A DNA stretch of 64,000 bases from Anolis sagrei (lineage: Eukaryota; Chordata; Lepidosauria; Squamata; Anolidae). Position 1 is the first letter of the stretch. Each line of letters opens with the position of its first letter. Shown here one piece after another: positions 63,257 to 64,000 of the stretch. The DNA lies in assembly GCF_037176765.1 (NCBI RefSeq), contig NC_090034.1, forward strand, positions 96,510,500 through 96,574,499. Direction: 5' to 3'. The notes below the pieces were generated by a model. The model was given only the letters and a program-made list of their open reading frames with translations. It was not told the DNA's origin and made no database searches. A program made the translations under genes and the position numbers.

Positions 63257-63345
63257 CTTGCCATAGATGCAGGCAAAAGGTTAGGAGGGAATGCCTCTAG
63301 AACATGGCCATATAGCCCGAAAAAACCTACAACAACCCACTGGAA
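63257..63345 (+). mobile_element. Penelope 3'-end piece, inverted relative to its body
   Basis: CTTGCCATAGATGCAGGCAA ... AACATGGCCATATAGCCCG ... ACAACAACCCACTGG matches the 3' region of the other copies, on the far side of BovB. Confidence 0.75.
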
Positions 63346-64000
63346 GAACAGTTTGTCCCACTGAGGCCGGCTTCGTTTTCTAGGGATAGCTTTTTAGGAC
63401 TGAGTTTAAAATGAGCATCTTACTTATCTAGGGAGGCAGACGTGGTTCTTACCATTTCTTGTGCATCCAGAATATGAAACTTTAATATCTGTCTGAATCA
63501 ACACTCAAATAATTCTGCCCCGTCTTGGTTCTCCATGAAGTATGGAGAACCAAGACTCCACTTCTGACTTGGGAATAGCAAGGAGTGATATTCTCTGCGC
63601 AGTGCGAGGAATGAAGGAAGGATGTGCTCTGAGCTGGCGGCAGAGGGACGTCCGGCCAGGAGCACCAGGGGCTCATCCGGACCCAGAATTAGCAACAGGA
63701 TGCTGGAGAGCAGAGGGTGGGGTCAGGCAAAGCCTTAAAGTGTGGCAAAGGTGTGTATGTGTGTGGGTGGTGGCGGCTTTGACCTGTTTCTTGCTCCAAG
63801 GGTTCTCCCCAGGGTTGGGAAAATGAGGCTGGTATGGGATTTCTCAGATCCGGACCCCATGGTTCTGACCTCCTGTTTATATGTCCAGGAGACATAGGCA
63901 GGTTTTATCTCCCATAGCAAGATGCTTAAGCTGAGCCTGGAACATTTTGAGGAATGTCAGTGTCTCTGGGGATGTGCAGAGTGTTTTCATCACCAGATAA
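63346..64000. other. Unique sequence with a perfect 15-bp hairpin; no gene recognised
   Basis: GTCTTGGTTCTCCAT (63522-63536) and ATGGAGAACCAAGAC (63542-63556) form a perfect stem with a 5-base loop. 63560-63800 is GC-richer; no domain is recognised. Confidence 0.5.

Noticed and set aside
1-64000. Retroviral or LTR elements
   Set aside because: No gag, protease, integrase or envelope-like sequence and no paired LTRs were recognised; all reverse-transcriptase sequence here is of LINE type.

Overview
This window is vertebrate nuclear DNA from a squamate reptile, probably an iguanian (anole-like) lizard. The repeats point there: tRNA-derived SINEs with BovB-type tails, an ACASINE2-like SINE with an L2-type tail, BovB, CR1, L2 and Penelope retroelements, SPIN-like hAT elements, Helitrons and palindromic hAT-like MITEs. 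Only two host protein genes are convincingly present. Both belong to the SERTA-domain family and both read on the plus strand: a SERTAD3-like gene (coding exon 8205-9035) and SERTAD1 (coding exon 30209-30898). Each open frame starts a few bases after a good splice acceptor, which fits a non-coding first exon plus a single coding exon. The SERTAD3-SERTAD1 order and orientation match the mammalian arrangement, in which PRX follows.

Layout. 0-8 kb: Helitrons, Penelope fragments, MITEs, a CR1, SINEs and L2 tails, with a candidate promoter for SERTAD3 at about 4.5-4.8 kb. 8.2-9.2 kb: SERTAD3. 9.2-19.5 kb: a LINE fragment, AT-rich minisatellites, a DNA-transposon-like repeat with palindromic ends, and a nearly intact L2 inserted into another LINE with a 5-bp target duplication. 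19.9-20.5 kb: a CpG-rich region with five CCAAT boxes and two AP-1 sites, the likely SERTAD1 promoter, followed at once by a tandem MITE array (20.7-21.9 kb). 22-30 kb: AT-rich repeats, a possible serum-response-type element, nested SINEs, a disrupted CR1 and a Penelope unit inserted in a SINE. 30.2-30.9 kb: SERTAD1 coding exon.

31-49 kb is a dense field of about 0.6-1 kb SPIN-like hAT copies, Penelope copies, an L2 relic, a Helitron relic that retains helicase C-terminal coding sequence, and SINEs. 49.5-52.5 kb is a roughly 100-bp-period GC-rich minisatellite that ends at a CpG-rich segment with a strong splice donor at 52780. That segment is probably the first exon of the next plus-strand gene; by synteny PRX is the candidate, but no PRX coding sequence is visible. 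53.6-54.9 kb is a SINE whose middle has been tandemly amplified. 56.2-57.3 kb is a 1-kb polypurine tract. 58.5-60.1 kb carries two whole-looking Helitrons. 61.4-63.3 kb is a Penelope copy interrupted by BovB with an 8-bp target duplication.

I saw no tRNA or rRNA gene, no CRISPR array, no retrovirus or LTR element that I could recognise, and no evidence of a new multi-gene system. The most interesting material is transposon architecture: Penelope copies that always carry an inverted 3'-end piece, a sequence module shared between hAT and Helitron elements, 3' ends shared between LINE and SINE families, and repeat arrays that abut both likely promoters. Family names rest on recognition from memory; no database search was possible.
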